The notes under the pieces were generated by a model. It was not told the origin of the DNA. It saw only the letters and a program-made list of their open reading frames with translations, and did no database searches. Source: DAOTWP01 sp034435675 (lineage in GTDB: Bacteria > Chloroflexota > Anaerolineae > Aggregatilineales > Phototrophicaceae). From it: a stretch of 19,107 nucleotides of DNA. Shown piece after piece: positions 7,175-14,940 of the stretch. Position 1 is the stretch's first letter. Every line of letters starts with the position of its first letter. The stretch lies in the NCBI GenBank assembly GCA_034435675.1, contig DAOTWP010000072.1:1-19107 (forward strand), in the 5' to 3' direction. A program made the translations under genes and the position numbers.

Positions 7175-8239
7175 ATGACTCCGGCAGTCGCATTTTTGAT
7201 TGTCTTTTTTCTGTCATTAGGGATTTCCCTGCTGCTGACACCGTTTGCCTCGTGGATCAGCAGGCGCTTCAACGTTGTGATCGATACCCCGCGCGGACGC
7301 CGCCTGCATGAACGTCCCATCTCCAAACTTGGCGGCGCAGCAATCTTCGTGAGTTTTGTCGTCGCAGTGCTTGCTGCGCAGGTGCTACCGGTTCCGCGTT
7401 ATGACTCGAAGGAACTGCTGCGCTTGACCGGGCTGCTGTTGGGTGCCGGGTTTATCTTTGGTGTGGGGCTGTTGGATGACCTCCACGATTTTGGTCCGGT
7501 GCGGCTCTACATCGGGCAGATTATTGCGGCGGCAATCGCAATCGCTTTCCAGATTTTCATCGAAACATTCAGCAATCCCCTCACTGGGCAGCGCACTGAT
7601 CCATTTCCCTACATGGTCACGATCACCATGAGCCTGTTCTGGATCGGGCTGATGGTCAATACGGTCAATTTTCTAGACGGTTTGGACGGTCTCGCCGGCG
7701 GCGTCGCGTTCATCGCCGGGACGCTGCTCTTCGTCCACAGCGCGTTCATCCTCGGTCAGACCAGTGTCAGCCTATTGATGCTGGCGCTCATGGGCGCGTC
7801 TTTAGGGTTTTTGATCTATAACTTCAACCCTGCCCGCATCTTTATGGGCAGCAACGGCGCGTACCTGCTGGGGTATCTGCTCGGTACACTCAGCATCATT
7901 GGCGGTGCCAAGATGGCAACGATTCTGCTGGTTATGGGGCTGCCGCTGATGGATGTCGCCTGGCAGGTGGTTAACCGTCTGCGGCAGGGTCGCAACCCGA
8001 TGCACGGGGATCGCGGGCATGTCCATTATCGCCTGCTTGATAAGGGTATGATGACGCAGCGGCAGATTGTGCTGCTGTACTACATGTTTTGCGCGTGTTT
8101 TGGTGTCCTGGCACTGCTCATTGACAGCGAACTCTACAAGTTCCTGGCGCTGGGTGTCATGCTGGCGCTGACAACGCTGGGATTTGCGCTGCTTTCACGC
8201 TTTAATCGCGCTAAAGCGAATGCCTCGGCGTCCTCCTGA
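7175..8239 (+). CDS. Polyprenyl-phosphate sugar-1-phosphate transferase (MraY/WecA/TagO superfamily)
   Basis: Enzymes of this family move a sugar-1-phosphate, commonly GlcNAc-1-P or a related sugar from its UDP donor, onto undecaprenyl phosphate in the inner membrane to start a surface glycan. The 354-residue protein is highly hydrophobic with about ten membrane helices. It carries the Asp-Asp motif in GLLDDLHDF (Asp101, Asp102), NTVNFLDGLDGLAGG (162-176) and the C-terminal loop HGDRGHVHYRL (278-288 region). The loop and the NFLDGLDGL block fit WecA/TagO better than MraY. The motif that is usually F-M-G-D-x-G-S reads FMGSNGA (223-229), so the Mg-binding Asp is replaced by Ser226. GAGGTGA just ahead of the ATG is a good ribosome binding site. 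The donor sugar cannot be inferred. Confidence 0.9.
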   Translation: MTPAVAFLIVFFLSLGISLLLTPFASWISRRFNVVIDTPRGRRLHERPISKLGGAAIFVSFVVAVLAAQVLPVPRYDSKELLRLTGLLLGAGFIFGVGLLDDLHDFGPVRLYIGQIIAAAIAIAFQIFIETFSNPLTGQRTDPFPYMVTITMSLFWIGLMVNTVNFLDGLDGLAGGVAFIAGTLLFVHSAFILGQTSVSLLMLALMGASLGFLIYNFNPARIFMGSNGAYLLGYLLGTLSIIGGAKMATILLVMGLPLMDVAWQVVNRLRQGRNPMHGDRGHVHYRLLDKGMMTQRQIVLLYYMFCACFGVLALLIDSELYKFLALGVMLALTTLGFALLSRFNRAKANASASS

Positions 8240-8325
8240 CCATGCAACCTGTTTCCGGTTCGCCCGCTTGCGAAGTCTTCAGCAGTATCGGGTTCGCGGT
8301 ATGAGCGCAGCCCTTCTTCACACGT

Positions 8326-9801
8326 TCAGACTCTATCGCTGCCAGCGAATGGTGAACGGGTTTCACGAGTCGGCTGTTCCTCGTCTTCTTCCTCCTCGCT
8401 GCTATTCGCATTCAATGCAGGCGGGCGGTTGAAGGCGAACGACTGACTGCGGCGGGTTTCCCCGGCGGTTTCATCATCATCGTCAATGCGCTCGTCCTGA
8501 TCATCTTGCGCGGCGGGCGTAGGGCGTCCGGCAGGCGGGCGGTTGAAGGCGAACGACTGGCTGCGGCGGGTTTCCCCGGCGGTTTCGTCATCATCGTCAA
8601 TGCGCTCGTCATAGTCCTCGACATCGTCAAGGTCTTCGTATACGATTTCTTCCCTCTCCTTGCTGGCAGCGGGTGGTTTAACTGCGTCGTGATCAACTTC
8701 TGACGTACGCAGCGGTTTAGGCGCATTAATCAGGGGTGTTGAGCTGAACAAGGGGCGCTGTGGGGTAGACGGCGCGGTAGGCTTGTTTTCCGGCTGTCCC
8801 GGCGTAACGACACTCGCCCCCGCGCGTGCGGTATCTGCGAGTGGACTGGGCTTAGCGGCAGCACTCGGTTCAATGACGCCGCTGCTCAATAGTGGGGTGA
8901 TCGATTCCTGTCCGGGAGCGCCCGGAAGCGGGAAACTAACCCGGTAGATACTGGGTGGACCGGCAGGCAGCCGGGGGGTGGGCTGTTTTGCGCGCTGCCG
9001 TTCCTTGCGTATCTGCTGTTCACGTTGCGCCAGCAGCTCCTGCCGTGTCAGCGTAATCATTTTGCCATTCTTGAAGGTGGCGCTGTGCCCGGTCACACGC
9101 TCAATGCTGTTCTCGATCAGGCTCAGTCCGGCAACCGCCAGCACGTCCACTGCGATAATCGTCAGCAGAATCGTTGACAGCACTGCAGGCGCGTTGAGCA
9201 GTGGCCCCGTTAGCGCTGCCGTCAACACTTCCTCGCCAATTCCTAAAGTGAACAACCCTAGCAGCACTGCGCCGCCGATCAGCAGCAGAATGCGCGCGCC
9301 GCGCAGGGACTTGAGATCAGGCAGCATAGTATTACCGAGGACGAAAATCAGATAGAACCACAGCCAGAAATCTGGCTGCCCCAAAACTGCCTGCACCCCC
9401 GCCCAGATGCTTTCAAGACGATCAGGGTTAATGCTTGCGAAGGCGCTTTGCACTTTAAGCACACTGTCGGCGATGCCCCAGATCAGCAGCATCGCGATCA
9501 GCAGCGGAGTAGCACTGATGACCGCGATTTTGAACGGGTGCGCTTTTTTGCTCAGCTTGACAAAGTTCAGTCGTAGTTCCCCGATTTCCTGCTTATCGGG
9601 CCACTTGATCTCGCCTTCAGCGCGGACATTGAGCACCCCCGCAGTCAGCCAGACAAGTACCTCGTGCAGCAGAACGCCCGGCAGAAACAACGTGTAGTAG
9701 AGAATCGTGGTGGTCTGGTAGTCGTGGGTCAGCAGCCAGCCAACCTTAAAGAGATGCTGGTGCAGCCAGCGCTCCAGTCGCCGCAGCGGATAGATCAGCA
9801 C
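8326..9801 (-). CDS. Unrecognised polytopic membrane protein with acidic, repeat-bearing tail
   Basis: I do not recognise a named family. The N-terminal half is a membrane domain with roughly five hydrophobic segments (near 31-56, 91-113, 146-160, 168-190 and 200-230). The first contains LPGVLLHEVLVW, which looks like a membrane zinc-protease helix but lacks the second His of HExxH (His46, Glu47, then Trp51). A basic stretch with charged heptads (250-275) leads to a long Pro/Ala/Ser-rich linker. The tail is very acidic and holds two 27-residue copies (398-424 and 436-462) with the core DERIDDDDETAGETRR, then an EEEEDEE run. It is the last gene of the tpiA unit. The start is uncertain: GTG at 9801 lacks a clear ribosome binding site, and the frame stays open back to the tpiA stop codon, encoding a hydrophobic stretch (LFVPWLFVAVLIY) that probably belongs to a helix. 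A CTG start nearer tpiA is possible. Confidence 0.8.
   Translation of the reverse strand: MLIYPLRRLERWLHQHLFKVGWLLTHDYQTTTILYYTLFLPGVLLHEVLVWLTAGVLNVRAEGEIKWPDKQEIGELRLNFVKLSKKAHPFKIAVISATPLLIAMLLIWGIADSVLKVQSAFASINPDRLESIWAGVQAVLGQPDFWLWFYLIFVLGNTMLPDLKSLRGARILLLIGGAVLLGLFTLGIGEEVLTAALTGPLLNAPAVLSTILLTIIAVDVLAVAGLSLIENSIERVTGHSATFKNGKMITLTRQELLAQREQQIRKERQRAKQPTPRLPAGPPSIYRVSFPLPGAPGQESITPLLSSGVIEPSAAAKPSPLADTARAGASVVTPGQPENKPTAPSTPQRPLFSSTPLINAPKPLRTSEVDHDAVKPPAASKEREEIVYEDLDDVEDYDERIDDDDETAGETRRSQSFAFNRPPAGRPTPAAQDDQDERIDDDDETAGETRRSQSFAFNRPPALNANSSEEEEDEEQPTRETRSPFAGSDRV
8417..8610 (-). repeat. Two 80-bp direct repeats inside the membrane-protein gene
   Basis: Copies at 8417-8496 and 8531-8610 are 80 bases long, differ at two positions, and are offset by 114 bases (38 codons), so reading frame is kept. 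They encode the acidic DERIDDDDETAGETRR units and the following SQSFAFNRPPA. The near identity at DNA level, including third positions, points to a recent duplication or ongoing copy-number change rather than an ancient protein repeat. Confidence 0.95.
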
Positions 9802-9846
9802 TGCGACGAACAGCCACGGGACGAATAACTCCAGACCAGCCAGACT

Positions 9847-10617
9847 CTACCGCCCTTTCTCCTGTGCTGCGACTGCCACCAGCTGCATAAAGTCGTCAAC
9901 CTTCAGCGATGCGCCACCCACAAGCGCACCATCCACATCTGGCTGAGACATGTATTCTGCCATATTTCCCGGCTTGACGCTGCCGCCGTACTGAATCCGC
10001 ACACTTTCTGCAACGACATCACCATAAAGGCTGCGCAATGTGCCGCGAATTGTCCCACCGATGATTGCCTGCGCGATTTCGCCGCTGGCGTTTTTCCCCG
10101 TGCCAATTGCCCAGATAGGCTCATAGGCAATGACAATACTCGCCATTTCCGCCGCGCTGATTCCATCCAGTGCCGCGCGCACTTGCCCGCTGACAAACGC
10201 CGCTGTTTCACCAGCCTCATTCTGGGACAGACTCTCGCCAACCGCGATGATTGGTTTTAAACCCTGTGCCAGCGCTGCTTTCGCTTTCTTATTGACCATT
10301 TCATCGGTGTCACCCAGATAAGCGCGGCACTCGGAATGCCCGATGATGACATATTCGACCAGCCCTGCCAGCATGCCCGGCGCGATCTGTGCGGTGTATG
10401 CGCCCTGTGCCTCCCAGTGGACATTCTGTGCGCCAACCTTCAGATAAGTGCCCTTTACGGCATCGGCAACACCTGCCAGCGCAACAAATGTCGGGCAGAT
10501 GACCCGTTCGACGCTGCCATATGGCTCCAGTGCAGGCAGCAGCGCCTGTGCAAACGCCACTGACTCGCTCAGGGTTTTATACATTTTCCAGTTTCCGGCA
10601 ATAATCGGGATACGCAT
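9847..10617 (-). CDS. tpiA: Triosephosphate isomerase
   Basis: The enzyme interconverts dihydroxyacetone phosphate and glyceraldehyde 3-phosphate in glycolysis and gluconeogenesis. The 256-residue protein is a TIM barrel of normal length, with the active-site residues Asn9 and Lys11 in GNWKMYK, His94 in IIGHSE, Glu166 in AYEPIWAIGTG, and the phosphate-binding YGGSVKP and ALVGGASL blocks near the end. The ATG at 10617 is supported by AGGAG (10631-10627) nine bases upstream; that sequence lies in the last codons of the kinase gene, whose stop is only six bases from the tpiA start. Translation of the two is therefore probably coupled. Its TAG stop is in frame with the downstream membrane-protein gene. 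Confidence 0.96.
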   Translation of the reverse strand: MRIPIIAGNWKMYKTLSESVAFAQALLPALEPYGSVERVICPTFVALAGVADAVKGTYLKVGAQNVHWEAQGAYTAQIAPGMLAGLVEYVIIGHSECRAYLGDTDEMVNKKAKAALAQGLKPIIAVGESLSQNEAGETAAFVSGQVRAALDGISAAEMASIVIAYEPIWAIGTGKNASGEIAQAIIGGTIRGTLRSLYGDVVAESVRIQYGGSVKPGNMAEYMSQPDVDGALVGGASLKVDDFMQLVAVAAQEKGR

Positions 10618-10623
10618 TTTTGT

Positions 10624-12474
10624 TTACTCCTGTGAAGTATTGGCAATTAAGGCTGTGGCGCGCTGCTGCACCCAGGGGGGCGTTTCAGGATTTTGGAGTA
10701 CAAAGCGCCATGCTTCCAGCGCCCCGGTTGTGTCGTCCTGCGCCGCCAGAATTTCTCCCTGAACAAGTCGCGCTTCAGGCAAATCAGGCATACCAGTCAG
10801 TACAAGGTTAATTGCGCTGTTGGCTAAACGGATGTTACCGTTGGTCAACAGCGCTCGTGCGCGTGTGACTTGCAGCAGTGGCAGACTGCTGCGCAAACCG
10901 GGTGCTTCGAGATCAACACCACTGCGGTCACGGATGAATTCAAAAATATCGTCGCCTGTTTGCACGTCCAGTGCGAATTGATACAGGTAACTGCCGGTTT
11001 CCTCCCGCACGAGGGGAAACCGTTCGCTGTCCACAGCCGTTGCTCCCAGTGCCAGTGCGTAATAGACGACCGCACTTTCACGATATCCGTAATCGTCAGC
11101 AACCCGCGCGGCAGTCATATAATAACTCACCGGGTCATCGGTATATATTACGCCATTCTGCACTGCCTGGTTCGCGGCGTCCTGTTCCGCGACGACGTAG
11201 TGCGCGCGTGCCAGCGCAAGGTACAGCAGCGGATCTTCAGGACTGTTTGCCAGCATCTCCTCGGCATTTTCGACCGAAAGATCAAGCAGATACAAAACGC
11301 CAATCTGGGCATCCACAATCGAATTATCATCCGTTGTGCCGCTGTCCAGCAGAAACTCGATGGTTGTATCATTAATCTGGCGCATTCCGCCCAATGCGCT
11401 GAGAGTCACAAAGCTGCTGCCCGCGCAGAGCAGCAGAAAGGCAATGATTCCGCCAATCATCCAGCGGCGCGCATGCGGGAAGTACCGCTGCGCGCGCGTG
11501 CTGCCTGTTGCCGACAGGTAGACGGGGTTCGGGATCGCCGGGGATCGGTAGTCGTCAGCGTTGATTGCCAGTTCTTGCTCAGCCCGGATACGCGCAATTG
11601 ACTCGGTAGCGATTTCGATGCGGTTGGGACTTAATCCGGCTAATCCGCTGTCGGTTAGCGCCTGCTTGAAGTCGTTGAGCATCTCTACTGCGGAACTGTA
11701 GCGGTCAGCCGGGCGTTTCGCCAGTGCTTTTACCAGCACCAGTTCTACTTCTGGTGGAATATCTGGGTTGACTACAGCAGGCATCGGCAGCGGGGCGTAG
11801 ATGTGATCGTGAATCACTGCGTAGGGTGTATCAGCAATGAAGGGCACGCGCCCGACCATCAGCTCATACAGCACCACGCCCAGCGAATAGATATCCGTGC
11901 GGGCGTCCAGTTCGCGCGTGCCTTTCGCTTGTTCTGGCGAAATGTAGTTTGGTGTGCCAATCAGCGTATCGCGGCTCATGCTCGATTCGCCCGTGTGGGC
12001 GATTCGGGCAAGCCCAAAATCGGTCAGGTAAGGGTGCTGATCGCCTTCAAGCACAATGTTAGATGGCTTGACATCGCGGTGCAGCACGCCGCGATTGTGC
12101 GCATAAGTCAGGGCGTCAGCAACGGCTGACAGGATGTAGACGATGCGTTCCAGCGAGGGCAGCGCGGTGCTGAGTTCCTGTTTGAGCGAGCGCCCTTCGA
12201 TAAATTTCATGACGAGATAGGGCTGCCCCTCATGCTCGCTGTAGTCATACACTGGAACGATATTGGGGTGCTCCAGCATGGCTACAATCTGGGCTTCGCG
12301 TTTGAAGCGCGCGTGAAACGAGGCATCTTCCAGCATGGACTGGTGCATCACTTTGATGGCAACCATCCGGTCAAGCTGTTCATGGTGCGCACGGTACACC
12401 GTTGCCATGCCCCCCTGACCAACCTGCGCCATAATGCGATACGGTCCGACATAATCGCCTGAACGCAGCGGCAT
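10624..12474 (-). CDS. Transmembrane Ser/Thr protein kinase (PknB/PrkC type) with TPR-like C-terminal region
   Basis: This 616-residue protein has an N-terminal Hanks-type kinase domain (about 11-275): glycine loop VGQGGMATVY (18-27), Lys41 in VAIK, Glu60 in helix C, catalytic HRDVKPSN (His132, Asp134), DFG (152-154), activation segment with TLIGTPNYISPEQ, and DIYSLGVVLYELMVG. All catalytic residues are present. A juxtamembrane linker leads to one membrane helix (about 338-360). The following 250 residues are helical and Ala/Tyr-rich with TPR-like spacing (for example LYLALARAHYVV and AVVYYALAL), and should lie outside the membrane. No PASTA repeats are present, so the signal sensed is unknown. 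The ATG at 12474 has GAGGAA just upstream. It has its own promoter and is tightly joined to tpiA downstream; pgk, gap and yvcK lie upstream. Target proteins cannot be read from sequence alone. Confidence 0.94.
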   Translation of the reverse strand: MPLRSGDYVGPYRIMAQVGQGGMATVYRAHHEQLDRMVAIKVMHQSMLEDASFHARFKREAQIVAMLEHPNIVPVYDYSEHEGQPYLVMKFIEGRSLKQELSTALPSLERIVYILSAVADALTYAHNRGVLHRDVKPSNIVLEGDQHPYLTDFGLARIAHTGESSMSRDTLIGTPNYISPEQAKGTRELDARTDIYSLGVVLYELMVGRVPFIADTPYAVIHDHIYAPLPMPAVVNPDIPPEVELVLVKALAKRPADRYSSAVEMLNDFKQALTDSGLAGLSPNRIEIATESIARIRAEQELAINADDYRSPAIPNPVYLSATGSTRAQRYFPHARRWMIGGIIAFLLLCAGSSFVTLSALGGMRQINDTTIEFLLDSGTTDDNSIVDAQIGVLYLLDLSVENAEEMLANSPEDPLLYLALARAHYVVAEQDAANQAVQNGVIYTDDPVSYYMTAARVADDYGYRESAVVYYALALGATAVDSERFPLVREETGSYLYQFALDVQTGDDIFEFIRDRSGVDLEAPGLRSSLPLLQVTRARALLTNGNIRLANSAINLVLTGMPDLPEARLVQGEILAAQDDTTGALEAWRFVLQNPETPPWVQQRATALIANTSQE

Positions 12475-12516
12475 TTCGTTCCTCACAGACGTTTTAACAC
12501 GGCAAGCATAACTTCG

Positions 12517-12546
12517 ATTATACGTTGCAGACCTATGCGCACACAA
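12517..12546 (-). promoter_or_regulatory. Candidate promoter for the kinase-tpiA-membrane protein unit
   Basis: On the minus strand a perfect TATAAT (12522-12517) is preceded at 18 bases by TTGTGT (12546-12541), a 3/6 -35 match. The predicted start near 12510 gives a leader of about 36 bases before the kinase ATG. It lies just downstream of the hairpin that follows pgk. Confidence 0.55.
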
Positions 12547-12570
12547 TTGACGCCTGTTGCAATGGAAACA

Positions 12571-12609
12571 GCAGGGCAGTCTTGCGAGTTGAGACCGCCC
12601 CTGCCCTGC
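12571..12609 (-). terminator. Hairpin after pgk, possible weak terminator
   Basis: GCAGGGCAG and CTGCCCTGC (9-base arms) enclose 21 bases that can add an inner GTCT/AGAC stem. The hairpin begins 23 bases after the pgk stop. On the minus strand it is followed by TGTTTCC rather than a long U run, so it may be a leaky terminator or an mRNA stability element. Confidence 0.45.
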
Positions 12610-12632
12610 ATTGTGCATTCGCTGCTGCTGGC

Positions 12633-13823
12633 TTACTTGTCCTTCAGCGCTGCCAGACCTGGCAGTGTTTGCCCTTCCAGCAGTTCAAGGCTTGCACCCC
12701 CGCCTGTAGAGACATGCGTAATTTTCGCAGACAGTCCGGCTTCTTCAACCGCTGCTGCTGAATCGCCGCCGCCTACGATGGTCACTGCGCCGGTATCGCT
12801 GGTGATCTGCGCCAGCATCGCCGCAATCGTATTCGTGCCTTTAGCGAAATTGGACATCTCGAAAACGCCCATCGGTCCATTCCAGACGACGGTTCTAGCG
12901 CTGCTCAGCTTCTGCTGGAACAGCTCGACAGTCTTCGGTCCAATATCGTACATCGCCCACCCGGCAGGAACACCACTCGCAATGTCGATTACCTGCTGGT
13001 TGGCGTCATTTTCGAACTTATCGCCCAGGACGGCGTCAACCGGCAGCACCAGTTTGTCACCGCCTTTTTCGAGCAGCATCTTTGCCGTATCCAGCGCGTC
13101 TGCCTCGACCAGCGAGTTGCCCATCTCATAGCCGCGCGCCTTGAAGAAGGTGTTCGCCATACCACCGCCAATCAGCAGTGCATCTACCTTTGCCAGCAGC
13201 GCCTCAATTACCGCGATTTTATCGCTGACTTTTGCGCCCCCCATGATCGCTACAAAGGGGCGTTGAGGGCTTTCCAGCGCCGTTGCCAGATAGTCAATTT
13301 CTTTTTCCATCAGGAATCCAGCGACAGCAGGCAGGTACTCGGTGACGCCAACCGTCGAGGAATGGGCACGGTGTGCAGAGCCGAAAGCGTCGTTGACATA
13401 GATGTCGCCAAGCCTCGCCAGCTTCTGCGAAAGTTCAGCGTCGTTCTTCTCTTCGCCTTTGTAGAAGCGCGTGTTTTCCAGCAGCAGCACGCCGCCTTCA
13501 GGCAGGCTGGCGACCGCCGCTTCCGCAATTTCCCCGGCGCAGTCTTCTGCAAAGTGAACCTCAACACCCAGATGTTTCGCCAGTACAGGGACCACCGGCT
13601 TCAGCGAATACTTGGGATCGGGCCCTCCTTTGGGACGCCCCAGATGTGACATCAGAATCAACGCTTTAGGCTGTTGTTCGATGATGTATTTGAGGGTTGG
13701 GATTGATGCACGCACACGCGTATCATCCGTTACAGTTTCCCCGTCAAGCGGAACGTTGAAATCAACACGAACCAGCACTCGTTTGCCTTTGAGGTCGGCG
13801 TCACGGATAGTCATTTTGTTCAT
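12633..13823 (-). CDS. pgk: Phosphoglycerate kinase
   Basis: The enzyme interconverts 1,3-bisphosphoglycerate plus ADP and 3-phosphoglycerate plus ATP in the cytoplasm. The 396-residue protein is full length. It has the substrate-binding RVDFNVP (19-25) and SHLGRPKG (59-66), LLLENTRF (113-120), VNDAFGSAHRAHSS (143-156), the hinge region AIMGGAKVSDK (192-202), VVWNGPMGVFE (312-322), and the nucleotide-side GGGDSAAA (351-358) and STGGGASLELLEG (372-384). The ATG at 13823 has a strong GGGAGG eight bases upstream. That site directly follows the U-tract of an intrinsic terminator placed between gap and pgk. There is no room for a separate promoter between terminator and start, so expression should depend on read-through from gap. 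Confidence 0.97.
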   Translation of the reverse strand: MNKMTIRDADLKGKRVLVRVDFNVPLDGETVTDDTRVRASIPTLKYIIEQQPKALILMSHLGRPKGGPDPKYSLKPVVPVLAKHLGVEVHFAEDCAGEIAEAAVASLPEGGVLLLENTRFYKGEEKNDAELSQKLARLGDIYVNDAFGSAHRAHSSTVGVTEYLPAVAGFLMEKEIDYLATALESPQRPFVAIMGGAKVSDKIAVIEALLAKVDALLIGGGMANTFFKARGYEMGNSLVEADALDTAKMLLEKGGDKLVLPVDAVLGDKFENDANQQVIDIASGVPAGWAMYDIGPKTVELFQQKLSSARTVVWNGPMGVFEMSNFAKGTNTIAAMLAQITSDTGAVTIVGGGDSAAAVEEAGLSAKITHVSTGGGASLELLEGQTLPGLAALKDK

Positions 13824-13838
13824 TCAGGTATCCTCCCT

Positions 13839-13875
13839 AAAAAAAGAGGCGAGTGCCTAAATGCGTGCTCGCCTC
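13839..13875 (-). terminator. Intrinsic terminator between gap and pgk
   Basis: On the minus strand GAGGCGAG and CTCGCCTC form a perfect 8-bp stem around 14 bases, followed at once by seven T. The stem begins 22 bases after the gap stop codon. The U-tract is followed by A and then the GGGAGG ribosome binding site of pgk. It has every hallmark of a rho-independent terminator and probably acts as an attenuator or partial terminator. Confidence 0.88.
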
Positions 13876-13897
13876 TGAAAGTCTCATCCGAGGAGTC

Positions 13898-14911
13898 CTA
13901 CAGCGCCTTGCCAACCTTAATGACGAGGTCAGCCACACGGCACGAATAGCCCCATTCATTGTCGTACCAGGTCACAACCTTGACGAGATTGCCGCCGATC
14001 ACCTGGCAGGATTCCGCGTCCACAATGCTGGAGAACGGGTTGCCCTTGTAGTCCACTGAAACCAGCGGTTCATGCGAGACATCCAGGATGCCCTTCATCG
14101 GACCGGCTGCGGCTTCTTCGAACGCGGCAATCAGCGCGTCTTTGGTGGCAGGTTTCTCAACCGTGCAGACGAAGTCCACCAGCGATACTGTCGGGGTGGG
14201 GACGCGCACTGCATAACCATCGAACTTACCCTTCAGGTCCGGGATCACCAGTGCGACCGCCTTGGCGGCGCCGGTGGTCGTCGGGATCATGCTCAGCGCG
14301 GCGGCGCGGGCACGGCGCAGGTCTTTGTGGGGCAGGTCGAGAATGTTCTGGTCGTTGGTGTAGCTGTGGATTGTGGTCATCAGCCCGTGCTGAATGCCGA
14401 ACGTCTGGTGAACGACCTTCGCTGCGGGGGCGAGGCAATTGGTGGTGCAGGAGGCATTCGAGATGATGTTGTGCTTTGCCGTGTCGTACATATCATCATT
14501 CACACCCAGGCACAGTGTCAGGTCTTCGCCTTTTGCTGGGGCGGAGATAATCACTTTTTTCGCGCCGCCACCCGTAATGTGTTTTTCGGCACCGTCGCGG
14601 CTGGTGAAAATGCCCGTGCTTTCGACCACAATATCAACGCCGAGGTCTTTCCACGGCAGCTTGGCTGGGTCGCGTTCGGACAGCGCCTTGATTTCGTCGC
14701 CGTCAATCACCAGCGCGCCTTCTTTCACTTCGACACTGCCCGCAAACTTGCCGTAGTTGGAGTCATATTTGAACAGGTGCGCCATTGTTTTCAGGTCACC
14801 CAGGTCATTGAAGGCAACCACATCAACTTCACTCGGGTAAAGTTCTTTCAATGCCCGAACGACCTGGCGACCAATGCGTCCAAAACCGTTGACGCCTACA
14901 CGAATTGCCAT
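13898..14911 (-). CDS. gap: Glyceraldehyde-3-phosphate dehydrogenase, type I
   Basis: The enzyme oxidises and phosphorylates glyceraldehyde 3-phosphate to 1,3-bisphosphoglycerate. The 337-residue protein has the Rossmann motif GVNGFGRIGR (6-15), catalytic Cys155 in SNASCTTN, His182 in TTIHSYTNDQ, and the C-terminal WYDNEWGYSCR. Asp36 at the end of the second strand (AFNDLGD) indicates NAD rather than NADP. The ATG at 14911 is chosen because it gives the usual MAIRVGVNGFGR opening and has AAGGAG eight bases upstream; an in-frame ATG eight codons earlier lacks these. It starts 29 bases after the yvcK stop, so the two are probably cotranscribed. An intrinsic terminator follows the stop codon by 22 bases. 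pgk lies next, in pathway order. Confidence 0.97.
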   Translation of the reverse strand: MAIRVGVNGFGRIGRQVVRALKELYPSEVDVVAFNDLGDLKTMAHLFKYDSNYGKFAGSVEVKEGALVIDGDEIKALSERDPAKLPWKDLGVDIVVESTGIFTSRDGAEKHITGGGAKKVIISAPAKGEDLTLCLGVNDDMYDTAKHNIISNASCTTNCLAPAAKVVHQTFGIQHGLMTTIHSYTNDQNILDLPHKDLRRARAAALSMIPTTTGAAKAVALVIPDLKGKFDGYAVRVPTPTVSLVDFVCTVEKPATKDALIAAFEEAAAGPMKGILDVSHEPLVSVDYKGNPFSSIVDAESCQVIGGNLVKVVTWYDNEWGYSCRVADLVIKVGKAL

Positions 14912-14940
14912 TGTTGCTGCTCCTTGTATAGTCATTCCGA

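Noticed and set aside
8240..8325. Bidirectional terminator between the convergent sugar-phosphate transferase and membrane-protein genes
   Set aside because: No stem with a following T run is visible on either strand in these 86 bases.
12475..12618. N-terminal extension of the kinase to an earlier in-frame ATG at 12618
   Set aside because: It would run through the hairpin and promoter, has a Cys/Arg-rich composition unlike the family, and the ATG at 12474 has a good ribosome binding site.
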